Assembly: GCA_022842065.1 (NCBI GenBank)
Contig: JALHQH010000050.1
Location: 26,475-90,474 of the forward strand
From: Caldilineaceae bacterium
GTDB taxonomy: Bacteria > Chloroflexota > Anaerolineae > Caldilineales > Caldilineaceae
Direction: 5' to 3'
DNA: 64,000 nt
Positions 35,437 to 44,667 of the stretch are shown piece by piece. The first letter of the stretch is position 1; every line of letters starts with the position of its first letter. Below the pieces are notes generated by a model that made no database searches, was not told where the DNA came from, and was given only the letters and a program-made list of their open reading frames with translations. Made by a program: the position numbers and the translations under genes.

Positions 35437-38240
35437 CAGTTTCTTCCTTCTTCTAGGTGAATTGTTACCGCATCGCCGGCTGCTTGGTCGCCAATCGTGA
35501 CCGGCAGCCGGGCACCCGTCGCGGGTAGATAGAGACCAACGCGCAACATGGCCGGCGCAGGCCATGCGGTGGCAGTGAGTTCGTGCGTCGTGACCAGATA
35601 TTCCCCCGGTAGCCAACTGCCGGTTGGTGCCGGCTCCTCTTCACCCTGGGGTACGCCATCGGCCTGGGTCAGTGTCTCGCCTTGGGGCGTATCCAGGTGT
35701 ACAAAAATATGATGCGGCGGCCAGAGCGTTTGTAAGAGCTGCCAGTAGAGTTGTAACTGGATCTGCTCGCCCTCAACCATGATCTGATAGCCCTGTAAGC
35801 GGGCATGCGTGCCAAATTGCGCCGGTTGGGGCAACTTTTGGGGGGGTGTTTGCGGCGTGAAGGTCGCCTGCCGTTGGCGGATCTGCTGTGGTGCGAGCAG
35901 GACGATGGGACTCTTTGTGCCACTGTCCGCATCAATCAGCCCCGCGCCCAGTTGATAGCTGCCACTGGCCAGTGTCGCGGGTAAGACCACCGTTACGGGC
36001 GTCTGCACCAGCGCACCATTCGCCCACTGCGCAGTTGGGTAGTCGGGGAGGGGCCAGCCTTCCCAGCCGGCGACTCCTGCCCCCGCGTCATCGAGCAAAC
36101 TAATATAAAGCTGATGCTCCTGCGCGCCTGTGCCTAGTTTTTGCCAAAAGAGGCGCAGATCCAGTGCTGTCCCTGCCAGCGCGACCTCGGCCGCACCGCT
36201 GGAGCCAAGCAGGGCCAACTCATCAATGCGCGCCGGTGTCGGAAGGGGCTGTTGGATCGGTAGCCGCGCTGGTGATAGGTTCGTGGGCGGCACGGTAACC
36301 TGGATGGTGGTCAGCTCAACCAATGGCCGGTTGTCATCACGCCTGGGCAATAGGGTTGGTGACCCTCCCGTCTCGGCAGTGGTGACCCCGATGAGCAGTT
36401 GGTAACTGCCTGGTGGCAAGCCAGCGCCAACGATAAAGCCTAGGGATGGTGCCAGGGTGGCGAGATCGCGTCCGCCCCACAGTTGGTCGCCGCGCTGGAG
36501 GCGCAGCGACAGGCCATAGTCCGCCGGTTGTGTACCCTGCCAGTCCAGATCGACCCGGATGGCACCATTGGCGGCGGCCACGGTGGTCGAGGTCACACCC
36601 GCACGCCGTAATTGGACCGCGCCCCAATCGGCTGCTACCGCCGTGGCCGGTGGCTGGGCGAGGACGCGCCACGCAGTCAACGTCGTATCGCCATACCAGC
36701 CATTGACCAAATTGGTCGCCCGTTGGTCAAGGTAGCCCTCAAATTCGGCCGGCAAGGTGCTGCCAATCGAACGCAGGAGTGGCAGCCAGAGGGTGCCCTG
36801 CGCCAGCGCTTGATCAACGGCCTGTTGCACGGTGGCATCCCAGGCCACGGCCCCATCACTCAGCAACTGCAATTTCGGCCCTGCCGTCGATAGTAAGCCA
36901 TTTTGCGCGGCATAGGCGCGCCAGAGTCCGACCTGCCAGGGAAAGGTGGCCAGAACCGTATCGGCATCATTCCCTTGTTGTACAATTTGGCGCAATAATG
37001 GGCGATAGTCAGCCGCCTGCTGGCGTGGCTGGGTATAGAAGCTGCCAATGCCGGCGCTGGCCGCGACCAGCAGCGCAACCAATGCGATCTGCCCAATGCG
37101 CCACCTTTGCCAGCTCTGATCAATGGCCGCCGCGACCAACAGCAGAAAGTAGGGCAGGACAAAGAGTAAGAGCCGTTCGCCCCCTTCGGGAAAGAAAGGA
37201 AAGCGCAGGTTGATGAGAAAAGCAATCAGGGTCGGAATGGCCACCCAATAGGTTAACGCCTGGTGGGCCGCCTGCAGATCAGTTGCCGGCGCGAATGCTC
37301 CTGTTGTTGCGTGTCGTGCTCGGCGCGACCACTGTTGCCAGACGGTGACCCCGCCCAGTAACAGCAAGGCCCCTAGCCCCAACCAGCGCAGCCCTGCTAG
37401 CGGTTCGGGTATCGTAAGATGGCCAGCGACAAAAGCCAGCAGATGCCGGCCTACATAGGCGAGTGGTGATAGCGCCACATCCTGATCAGCCTGTACTTTG
37501 TTGTCCACATAGGTGATTAGCGTGGTGGCGGTATAGAGCAACCAGGGCAAAAAGAGCAACCCTACGCCGACTTGCGTTACGAGTAATGGTCGCCAACTGC
37601 GTGTCGTGCGTGGTAACGCGAAAATTGCCCACAGCAGCTGTGCAATAAGCAGAAACGCGGTGTAATAAAGGGTATAGAGTGAAGCAGCTGCGCTCAATAA
37701 GTAACCCAGCCACCAGCCGCGTCGGTGCTGCGGTTGCCCCATGAGTGCTTGCCAGCAACAGAGCGTGCTCGCCAGCGTGAGGGTCAACGCCAGGCCATAC
37801 ATACGTACTTCCTGGCTATAGAAGAGCAGCAGCGGGTTGAGGCCAAAGAGCAGCAGTGCGATCAAGCGGCGGCGCGGCTGGTGGGGGAAAAGGCTGTGGC
37901 TCAGGTACATAAAGAGCAGCAATGCCGGCAGCACCGTCAGGATCGAAAAGGTGCGCAGAACGAGCGGTGTGGTGCTCTGTAGGAGTTGTAGCCAACCGTG
38001 CAGCAGCGCATAGTAGAGCGGGGGATGGATATCGTGGGCAGTCAGTTGGAGCATCCGCCCCAGTGGTTCGCTGGCAAAGTAGGCGCTATAGCCCTCATCC
38101 GCCCAAAGTGGCTGCCAGCGTAACCGCCACAGCCGCAAACCGATCCCCAACAGGAGCAGCAGGAGTGGGCCACTAACCGCGCGGCTAGTGGTCCATTGAA
38201 ACAGGTAACGCAGCGGACTGTGCTGTCGTAAAGGGCCCAT
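35436..38240 (-). CDS. GT39-like membrane glycosyltransferase (ArnT/PMT type)
   Basis: 934 residues from ATG 38240 (a TTG at 38264 is possible). About 11 membrane helices in residues 25-400. The GT-C motif WADEGYSAYF (Asp-Glu in the first outside loop) and HDIHPPLYYALLHGW define the dolichyl/undecaprenyl-sugar-dependent group. The C-terminal half (about 520-934) is a set of outside beta-sandwich modules (LFWQKLGTGAQEHQLYISL, GSYQLGAGLIDADSGT, IQLQLYWQLLQTLWPP), a layout also seen in the DUF2723 protein at 42420. It likely transfers sugars to lipids or proteins on the outer face. Confidence 0.85.
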   Translation of the reverse strand: MGPLRQHSPLRYLFQWTTSRAVSGPLLLLLLGIGLRLWRLRWQPLWADEGYSAYFASEPLGRMLQLTAHDIHPPLYYALLHGWLQLLQSTTPLVLRTFSILTVLPALLLFMYLSHSLFPHQPRRRLIALLLFGLNPLLLFYSQEVRMYGLALTLTLASTLCCWQALMGQPQHRRGWWLGYLLSAAASLYTLYYTAFLLIAQLLWAIFALPRTTRSWRPLLVTQVGVGLLFLPWLLYTATTLITYVDNKVQADQDVALSPLAYVGRHLLAFVAGHLTIPEPLAGLRWLGLGALLLLGGVTVWQQWSRRARHATTGAFAPATDLQAAHQALTYWVAIPTLIAFLINLRFPFFPEGGERLLLFVLPYFLLLVAAAIDQSWQRWRIGQIALVALLVAASAGIGSFYTQPRQQAADYRPLLRQIVQQGNDADTVLATFPWQVGLWRAYAAQNGLLSTAGPKLQLLSDGAVAWDATVQQAVDQALAQGTLWLPLLRSIGSTLPAEFEGYLDQRATNLVNGWYGDTTLTAWRVLAQPPATAVAADWGAVQLRRAGVTSTTVAAANGAIRVDLDWQGTQPADYGLSLRLQRGDQLWGGRDLATLAPSLGFIVGAGLPPGSYQLLIGVTTAETGGSPTLLPRRDDNRPLVELTTIQVTVPPTNLSPARLPIQQPLPTPARIDELALLGSSGAAEVALAGTALDLRLFWQKLGTGAQEHQLYISLLDDAGAGVAGWEGWPLPDYPTAQWANGALVQTPVTVVLPATLASGSYQLGAGLIDADSGTKSPIVLLAPQQIRQRQATFTPQTPPQKLPQPAQFGTHARLQGYQIMVEGEQIQLQLYWQLLQTLWPPHHIFVHLDTPQGETLTQADGVPQGEEEPAPTGSWLPGEYLVTTHELTATAWPAPAMLRVGLYLPATGARLPVTIGDQAAGDAVTIHLEEGRN

Positions 38241-38266
38241 CGTAGCCACCCATCGCAACAACAAGG

Positions 38267-39328
38267 CTAGTTCTTTTTATAGCGGACGTAGAGTTCCTGG
38301 TCAGGCTCATTCCCTTCCAGGGCAAAGGTTGCCGCCGGACCGACCGCATTGCCACCGCTGTCAATCAGCTGCACTTCCCAGGTGCCCGCGGGTTGGATGC
38401 CAGGAAATTCGACTTTCATATTCTGGAACCGCTGGCGTGCATCAGCAATTGGCCAAGAAAGGCTCTGTCCGGGCGCCGAAGTGCCACTGACCGGCAATTC
38501 AGCCCCATCCTTGCGGACCCGTAGACTGTAGCCATCCAGGGCACGGTCATTCTCATAGACATAGAGAAAAATGCGCACCAATTTGGGTTCCGGGAATTGC
38601 TCCTGGCCAACCAACTCGAAGCTGAAACTGGGGGCCGCCGGCGGTGGTGTCGCGGTTGGTTCGGCGGGGGGGGCCGTTGCGGCGGGGGCTGCCGGCGGTG
38701 GGGCGGCCACGGCCGGCGCGCTGGTCGCGGTGGCTGGCACCTCGGCGATGGCATCGCTGACCGGCACCGTGTCCACCGCCCCAGTGGTCTCAACTAATTC
38801 ATCGATTACCCAACCGGGTTGTTCATCAATACAACAAAAGCGCCACCAATCACCGGCGGCATTTTTGCCGACAATATCGAATTCTTCGCCCCGTTCGACT
38901 GTGCCTAACAACGCATAATTAACCCCAGGGCCAGCGCGAACATTGACGAGGGGTGAATTGATCACCACGCTAGGGGGCGCTAATGTTGGCGCTACCGTCG
39001 GCGTCAACGTCGCGGTGGCCACCGCCGGGGTATCCGCCGGGGTAGCCGTCGGGGCAGCCGCCACGGGGGCTGGTGCGGCGGCCTCGGCATTCGGTTGCGC
39101 TAATACTGCCACCGGTGTTATTTCCGTCGCGCCAGCCACCACGGCGGTGGGCGTAAAGGTTGGATAGGGCGAACGGATCGGGACATATTGTTCGGCCGCG
39201 GGTGCCTCTTCCGGGCCAAAACTACAGGCGGCGAGCAACAGGAGGAGCGCGCCTGTGCTAACCCAACGCTGGATTCTGGGTTGGGTAATTTTAACTGTAA
39301 AGGCAGATAGATTTAGGATTTGTTTCAT
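38267..39328 (-). CDS. Lipoprotein with bacterial SH3 domain
   Basis: 353 residues. Lipoprotein signal with lipobox LLAAC, long Ala/Pro/Thr-rich linker, SH3b domain (SPLVNVRAGPGVNYALLG, then WWRFCCIDEQPGWV), a second low-complexity linker, and a C-terminal beta domain (FPEPKLVRIFLYVYENDRALDGY to the end). Bacterial SH3 domains bind peptidoglycan peptides. It is a paralogue of the gene directly upstream (39333-40487), from which it is separated by 4 bases. A vicinal CC pair is present in both. Downstream comes the GT39-like gene after a gap of 2-26 bases. Confidence 0.82.
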   Translation of the reverse strand: MKQILNLSAFTVKITQPRIQRWVSTGALLLLLAACSFGPEEAPAAEQYVPIRSPYPTFTPTAVVAGATEITPVAVLAQPNAEAAAPAPVAAAPTATPADTPAVATATLTPTVAPTLAPPSVVINSPLVNVRAGPGVNYALLGTVERGEEFDIVGKNAAGDWWRFCCIDEQPGWVIDELVETTGAVDTVPVSDAIAEVPATATSAPAVAAPPPAAPAATAPPAEPTATPPPAAPSFSFELVGQEQFPEPKLVRIFLYVYENDRALDGYSLRVRKDGAELPVSGTSAPGQSLSWPIADARQRFQNMKVEFPGIQPAGTWEVQLIDSGGNAVGPAATFALEGNEPDQELYVRYKKN

Positions 39329-39332
39329 ATTG

Positions 39333-40487
39333 CTAACGTACTCGTACCCATGCGATGTATACTTCCCGGTTTAAGTTACCCGGATCAGTGATGAATTCAA
39401 CGGCATCTGATAGCTGGTTGCCGGCACCATCAACGACATAAACGCGCCAGGCGCCGGTGCCGATTAGCTGTTCCGGGGTCTCGGTGCTAGGGGGATCAAG
39501 CGATTTGGGATCAGGGGGTCTGTACTCATATTTCAGGTTAAAGGTCAGGTTGCCGTAACCGGTGCCCAAGGGGCCAACTCGAAAAAATTCTTCCCCACTC
39601 GGCATGGTGCCATTAGTTGACTGCCGCTCGACATCCTTAAAAAAGACCTTCAAATAATACCCGCCCGCGGGCTCTTCCGTTGGTGGCGTGCCCACAAAAA
39701 GTTTAACCCAGATCGTCAAGAATTTGTTATTGGTCGGGAAGAATTGTGGCCCGACTGCCCGATCAAATGGGAAGAGCGTCGCCGTTGGCGTTGGTGTAAC
39801 CGTTGGCGTTTCGGTAAAAGTCGGTGTCGGTGTCGGCGGTGGCGGTGGCCCTGGTTCGATCAAAACCGCCAGACTTGGATCATTATTGACCTGCGCATGG
39901 TTACTGGCAACCCAAACTTGTGAACCATTCACACAACAGAGTTGATACCAGGAGCCTTCCGGATTCTGCCCCACAATCGCAATCGGAATCCGTGGCCCCA
40001 ACTGAGCGACTAATGGATATTCAACGCCAGGCCCTGTCCGCAGGCTAACGAGACCGCTTTCCACAATAATAAAAGGGGTAGCCGTCGGAATGGGCGTTGC
40101 GGTCGGTAGCGGTAGCGGTGTCTCTGTCACGGTGGGGGGCGCTGTTTCACCAGGTGCCAGCGTCGGTGTTTCGCCACCAGGGACTGGCTGTGTTGTTGGT
40201 GGGATGGGCGTTGGTAGGATGGTCAAAATGATATCGGCAGGATTCATCCCTTCTGGAATTGTAATCACACCTGGGGTACTCCCCTGAGGTGGTGTGACCA
40301 CGATGCGCGGTAAAATCGTCTCCGCTGTAGGGGTAAAGGTGGGTGCCAACGCACGCGTCGGTGCGGGCGTGGCTACCGTACGTTGCACCAATCCTGCGGC
40401 TGAGCAGGAGAGACTCAAGCCAACTAAGAGCATAAAGCCGAGCCAATGTTTGCGGCTAGTAAACGGGAAACGATACAGATTATGCAT
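39333..40487 (-). CDS. Lipoprotein with bacterial SH3 domain (paralogue)
   Basis: 384 residues. Signal segment [12 protein letters not shown] with the lipobox Cys, Pro/Thr-rich linker (many TPTP repeats), SH3b domain [16 protein letters not shown] followed by [14 protein letters not shown], a further TPT linker, and a C-terminal beta domain ([15 protein letters not shown] onward). It has the same architecture as its neighbour at 38267-39328. Start ATG 40487, 9 bases after the stop of the receiver gene. Probably anchored outside and touching the cell wall. Role inferred from domains only. Confidence 0.82.
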   Translation of the reverse strand: MHNLYRFPFTSRKHWLGFMLLVGLSLSCSAAGLVQRTVATPAPTRALAPTFTPTAETILPRIVVTPPQGSTPGVITIPEGMNPADIILTILPTPIPPTTQPVPGGETPTLAPGETAPPTVTETPLPLPTATPIPTATPFIIVESGLVSLRTGPGVEYPLVAQLGPRIPIAIVGQNPEGSWYQLCCVNGSQVWVASNHAQVNNDPSLAVLIEPGPPPPPTPTPTFTETPTVTPTPTATLFPFDRAVGPQFFPTNNKFLTIWVKLFVGTPPTEEPAGGYYLKVFFKDVERQSTNGTMPSGEEFFRVGPLGTGYGNLTFNLKYEYRPPDPKSLDPPSTETPEQLIGTGAWRVYVVDGAGNQLSDAVEFITDPGNLNREVYIAWVRVR

Positions 40488-40496
40488 AAACGCCTG

Positions 40497-40853
40497 CTAC
40501 GCCAGCACTTCCTCAATTCTGGTCGAAAGCATGTCAAGTGTAAATGGCTTCTCTAAATACGACAAATATTTTTTGTTGTTAAATTGCGCCATCGTGACAT
40601 GTTCTGGGCGCCCAGACATTAAGACAATCTGCACTGTGGGGTTGAGTTGACGCAAGCGTTCGAATGTTTCTTGCCCACTCATCAGCGGCATCTGCACATC
40701 GAGCAACACCGCATGAATTAACTCCTGGTTTGCGGTAAAGATCTCCACCCCTTCCTGCCCGCTCGCGGCACAGATACAAGGCACGTTGGACATCTCTAAC
40801 ACTTCTTGAATTACTTCGCGCAGCGCTTCTTCATCATCAATGACGAGAACCAT
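40497..40853 (-). CDS. Stand-alone response-regulator receiver (CheY-like)
   Basis: 118 residues from ATG 40853, chosen because AAGGA lies 7 bases upstream; a longer frame to 40877 includes the ribosome site and is rejected. Receiver features: VLVIDDEEALR (acidic pair), VLLDVQMPLMSG with phospho-acceptor Asp, IVLMSGRPEH and the conserved Lys in YLEKPF. No output domain, so it acts by protein contact or in a phosphorelay. It is first in a run with the two SH3 lipoproteins, GT39 and cyclase genes. An Hpt gene lies 168 bases upstream on the same strand. Confidence 0.9.
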   Translation of the reverse strand: MVLVIDDEEALREVIQEVLEMSNVPCICAASGQEGVEIFTANQELIHAVLLDVQMPLMSGQETFERLRQLNPTVQIVLMSGRPEHVTMAQFNNKKYLSYLEKPFTLDMLSTRIEEVLA

Positions 40854-41020
40854 AGCACATCCTTTGCAATCGACCATTTTCTACTGGCTGCCGCACGCCA
40901 ATTGTTAAAGAAAACGGACTTTTTTGTCGCGTTCGCTACGGCGTAACAGGCCGCAGCAAACGCCGCAGCGAGTAACACAGCGAACGGTATAGACCAGATT
41001 GATTCTCAAACAGCCGCCCT

Positions 41021-41491
41021 TTAGGAAGAGAGCAGATCATCGATTGCTTCACCACGACTTGTCCGCGCGCGCAGGTTGCTGAGCGCGTCGGTCGTGATTT
41101 GATAGATCGGCTCCAATTCGGCGACACACTTAGTAATCGCCTGCAAGGTTTCTGTGTGCTGGCTTTCCTGAAGTGTGCTAATTTTTTCTGTCTTACCGGC
41201 CTCCAACGTGCGTTCCGCCAACAATGAACGCGTTAGCGTTTCGATCTGATCGCAGACAGTAAAAAGCCCTAATACACCAATATTTAGACTGGCACCCTTT
41301 AAGGAATGGGCGTGTGCTGCCAATTTGTGATAGTCTGGCAACTGTGCGCTGGCACGAATCGCTGCCATTACCCCCACTGCGTGCGCTAAAAAATCATCGA
41401 TCAACTCCAACAGTAGATCATCTTCTGTTATGGCATCCATCTCGCGTAGCATATCAATCGTTTCGCGGTCAATGATGGGCGCGTGCTCCAT
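41021..41491 (-). CDS. Histidine phosphotransfer (Hpt) domain protein
   Basis: 156 residues, mostly helical. Phospho-acceptor H62 in AAHAHSLKGASLNIG is the classical Hpt motif (HxLKGxS.N.G). Acidic N-terminal stretch ITEDDLLLELIDDFL is the usual first helix. Start ATG 41491 follows CAGGAG by 6 bases. With the CheY-like gene downstream it could form a His-Asp relay; the kinase is not adjacent. The 143 bp between the two genes holds an inverted CGTTCGCT/AGCGAACG pair (40928-40986) but no gene. Confidence 0.9.
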   Translation of the reverse strand: MEHAPIIDRETIDMLREMDAITEDDLLLELIDDFLAHAVGVMAAIRASAQLPDYHKLAAHAHSLKGASLNIGVLGLFTVCDQIETLTRSLLAERTLEAGKTEKISTLQESQHTETLQAITKCVAELEPIYQITTDALSNLRARTSRGEAIDDLLSS

Positions 41492-41603
41492 GCGAACTCC
41501 TGTTATCTAGTGGGCAAGCGGGGCAGGTTAGTTATGATCACAGTTCGATCACAACAACTGCTTAATTATTAACGCATCTTCGACGAATTACCAAATGCAA
41601 GAA

Positions 41604-41633
41604 TTGGAAAAACTCTACAATCTCCACTATAAT
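41604..41633 (+). promoter_or_regulatory. rplI promoter and structured leader
   Basis: TTGGAA (41604-41609), 18-bp spacer, TATAAT (41628-41633). Predicted leader of about 140 bases contains inverted CGGCTTGCAGC and GCTGCAAGCG arms (about 41651-41715), so the leader may fold; possible control by L9 or another factor is inferred. Confidence 0.55.
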
Positions 41634-41782
41634 GCAACTTCTACTACGTTTCGGCTTGCAGCCAATGGTTTTTAGCTGCTTTTGCACAGCAATGTTTCCG
41701 CAATAAAGCTGCAAGCGCGAAGCAAACCACGTGTCATGATCGTTGATCAGTTGATACGCTTGAATGGGAAGGAATTGATTGT

Positions 41783-42331
41783 ATGGCTCGCATGAAAGTA
41801 TTACTCCTCCAAGATGTGCCGGAGTTGGGTAACGCTGGGAACATTTTCAGTGTTGCCGGCGGTTACGCCCGCAACTATCTGATGCCGCGCAAACTCGCTG
41901 TGATTGCCAGTAAGGGTGCGCTCAAACAGGCAGATGAGATCAAAGAGGCTGCGCTCCGCCGCCGTGCCCGCGAACGTGCCAATGCAGAGGCACAGGCGCA
42001 ATTAATTAAAGGGCAACGGCTGCTCTTTGCCGCCAATGCCGGTGAAAATGAGCGGCTTTATGGCTCAGTTACCAGTGCTGATGTGGCCGAACGGCTCAGC
42101 GCAGCAGTTGGCTTCGAGGTCGATCGCCGCAAACTCCAGCTCGAACACGCGCTGCGCGATTTGGGGATCTACGATCTGACAGTACGCCTCATGCCCGAAG
42201 TGGCTGCTACCTTCAAGGTCGCCGTTGTCCGTGAGGGCGAGAATTGGGCTGCCGCCGAAGCACGCATTGCTGCCAAGCAGGCTGCTGCCGAAGCCGCCGC
42301 TGCCAGCACGGAAGAAAGCCCCGCCGCCTAA
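41783..42331 (+). CDS. rplI: 50S ribosomal protein bL9
   Basis: 182 residues, longer than the usual ~150. Begins [20 protein letters not shown] with the diagnostic L9 block [17 protein letters not shown] (residues about 25-41); long central helix [24 protein letters not shown], then a C-terminal domain with [14 protein letters not shown]. An Ala/Glu-rich tail of about 25 residues ([16 protein letters not shown]) is extra. Start has AAGGAA 8 bases upstream. It binds 23S rRNA near L1 and affects reading-frame fidelity. Followed by a strong terminator. Confidence 0.97.
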   Translation: MARMKVLLLQDVPELGNAGNIFSVAGGYARNYLMPRKLAVIASKGALKQADEIKEAALRRRARERANAEAQAQLIKGQRLLFAANAGENERLYGSVTSADVAERLSAAVGFEVDRRKLQLEHALRDLGIYDLTVRLMPEVAATFKVAVVREGENWAAAEARIAAKQAAAEAAAASTEESPAA

Positions 42332-42382
42332 CCAGAGCGGGTGGTTGGTCGTCGTCAAATTTATACTGTAAAATTTACAAAC

Positions 42383-42421
42383 AACAAAAGCTGCGCTTTA
42401 GTAACTAGCGCAGCTTTTGTT
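42383..42421. terminator. Bidirectional terminator between rplI and the DUF2723 gene
   Basis: AACAAAAGCTGCGC (42383-42396) and GCGCAGCTTTTGTT (42408-42421), 11-base loop. The right arm overlaps the stop codon region of the minus-strand gene, so it serves both genes. Confidence 0.9.
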
Positions 42422-44453
42422 ATTGGCGCACCAGCATTAGTACGGCTAAATTTTCAAATCCTGTTGCCGTCTGCCGGTATAAAATTACCTGTGCACCATC
42501 GATTGGTGCTGCCGTTTCTGTGCTAGTCACAAATTGATAAGGATCAACGAGCTGTGTTGTCCCCGCCGTGGCCAGCCCGGTTGCGGGCTGCGCGCGATCT
42601 TGTTGCAGATCATGTCCATTGCTGCCCTTAATCATTGCGCCTACTCTGGTGGGCCGTACACTGATCGCCACGTCGGGTGGCCACCCCGCAAGATCCACTT
42701 GCCAAAAAAGTGTGAGCGCAACGCCTGTGCTGGCGGCGGTGATCGGCGGCCGGTACTTTGCCAGCGGTGAGGGGGGCGCGGCGCTAAAGGTGTAGCCGGT
42801 GAGGGTGATCGCGGCGGTGGCTGGTTGATCAACCTGTGTGTGTGGCACCATCGGTTGACTCTCTCCCGGTTGGCCAAAGCGCACCCAATGCGGATCGATG
42901 ACGGCTGTGGTGGCGGCAATCGTGGTCGGTAATTCAGCGCGCAGGGTCGGGGTGGCTTGCCAACTGCTATAGACTGCTGTGCCTTGCGCCAGCAAAAGGG
43001 CGGCAGCCTGGCTGCTGACCATTTGCAGATCGGGCCTGACCCCCCAGATCTGTGTCAAATACTGGATGGCCAAGGCCTCCTCCACGGCGGCGAAAAGCGC
43101 TGCGTTGGGTGGTAAGGGTTGTGCTAAGAGCACTGCTGCCCGGTCGAGCGCACTGTCACTGGGGCGGTTACGGCTGTCGGCAGCCGTCCAGTTGCGGGCC
43201 AGGTTCCACCCCACAAGGGCACTTAACAAAACTAAACTTAGCCACGTGACAATGGCGGCGCGACCTGCCTGCCCGGCACGCGAGGTTAGCCACTGCCACA
43301 GCTCGTGTAAGCCTGCGGCAACACCCAACATGAGCAGCGCATAGGCCGGCAGAATCACCTGAAACCAGTTGCCACAGCGATAGGCCCACGAAAAACCGAG
43401 ATAGATCAGCAGCGTGCTATAGAACAAAGTGGCCAGCCGCCGGTCGAGGCGGGCAATCCCGACGACGCCTAGCCCTACGATGAGCCACGATAGCTCGCGT
43501 CCCATCAACAGGGGAAAGCCGTTGGCAAAGAAGGGACAGCCCGCGGCAAAGCCCCAACCTAGCTCTTCGCGGCCTTGCGCGGTGCTGACAAAGGCCCAAA
43601 ACCAAGCCTGCCCATTGGCCCACTCACCCGCGCCCCACCACTCAGGGTGAGTAATCCCGCGCCAGTAGACATACAGATAGGCCCCTAATGGCAGAAAGGC
43701 AGCGATCAGTGCGCCTACTACCACGCGCCACTGGCGTAACAAGTATGGGGCTGCCCAGAGGATGACAACCACGACACCTGGCACGATAAAGGCGACGGTG
43801 AGCATATGAGCCAGGGATAACCCACACAAAAAAGCCAACCAGAGTAGGCGCCGGTTGGCTGTTGTCACCCCCTGCTTGGCCTGCTCACGCCAGCCCAGAT
43901 AACCATAGACAATCGCCAGCGTTTGGGCAATAGCGCTGCTATATTGTTCCGTGGTGGTAGCGTAGTACCAGAAAAAATAGGTGGTGGCGTAAAAGAGCGA
44001 AAGGAGCCCGGCCAGTAACCAGTTGCCGGCTGGGGTACGGGCCGACCGCGTGAGCCGGCAGAGCAGTTGATAGAGTAGCCAAAGAGCGAGGATCGCCCAA
44101 ACGGTACTGTAACTGCTGAGCAGGAACAGCGGATTGGGCAGCGCAACGCCAACTGTTTGTAAGAGCAGCCGCCCACCGTGAAACCACAGCCAGCCGCCCA
44201 TTGTGTAGAGCGGATAACCCGGCGCATTGCTTGGGCGTGCTTGCACTTGGGCGTATTGATGGGTAATCAGATCGCCGCCGACTAATTCCTCTGGCTGTAA
44301 GCCATTGTCAAGGGTCAGTCCATAGAGCACCAATGCGGCCAGCAATAACAGCCAGCCGGCCAGCCGTTGCCTCCAGGCATGATGCGCAGGTACTTGGGCC
44401 GGTGCTTGTGCTGGTAAGTGGTGTGATGGCGGTGCGGTCGTTGCTGTAATCAT
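42420..44453 (-). CDS. DUF2723-type membrane glycosyltransferase-like protein
   Basis: 677 residues, about 11-12 membrane helices in residues 30-420. The DUF2723 hallmark GGDLITHQYAQVQARPSNAPGYPLY (residues about 59-83, here given as two parts GGDLITHQYA and PSNAPGYPLY) places it in the family linked to O-mannosyl-type transfer. The C-terminal 190 residues form an outside beta module (ALTLFWQVDLAGWPPDVAIS) like that of the GT39 protein at 35436. Start ATG 44453. Donor and acceptor unknown. Confidence 0.8.
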   Translation of the reverse strand: MITATTAPPSHHLPAQAPAQVPAHHAWRQRLAGWLLLLAALVLYGLTLDNGLQPEELVGGDLITHQYAQVQARPSNAPGYPLYTMGGWLWFHGGRLLLQTVGVALPNPLFLLSSYSTVWAILALWLLYQLLCRLTRSARTPAGNWLLAGLLSLFYATTYFFWYYATTTEQYSSAIAQTLAIVYGYLGWREQAKQGVTTANRRLLWLAFLCGLSLAHMLTVAFIVPGVVVVILWAAPYLLRQWRVVVGALIAAFLPLGAYLYVYWRGITHPEWWGAGEWANGQAWFWAFVSTAQGREELGWGFAAGCPFFANGFPLLMGRELSWLIVGLGVVGIARLDRRLATLFYSTLLIYLGFSWAYRCGNWFQVILPAYALLMLGVAAGLHELWQWLTSRAGQAGRAAIVTWLSLVLLSALVGWNLARNWTAADSRNRPSDSALDRAAVLLAQPLPPNAALFAAVEEALAIQYLTQIWGVRPDLQMVSSQAAALLLAQGTAVYSSWQATPTLRAELPTTIAATTAVIDPHWVRFGQPGESQPMVPHTQVDQPATAAITLTGYTFSAAPPSPLAKYRPPITAASTGVALTLFWQVDLAGWPPDVAISVRPTRVGAMIKGSNGHDLQQDRAQPATGLATAGTTQLVDPYQFVTSTETAAPIDGAQVILYRQTATGFENLAVLMLVRQ

Positions 44454-44667
44454 GAGGCGATGCTATCACGGCGGCGCAGGGCTGTCAAAGCGTTGGCGCA
44501 CGCAGAAACTTTAGACTGGGAACGCAATCGGTGGCTGAGTTGGTTTGGCCGCGTGCGCAGCACTGCATATAATGGATCGAATTACCTGTTGTAGGAAGGC
44601 ATTGAGCAGTGGTTGGTCCGCCTTGACCACGCTGGTTATTTGCTGGTTATTCGTGAGGAGTATTTGC

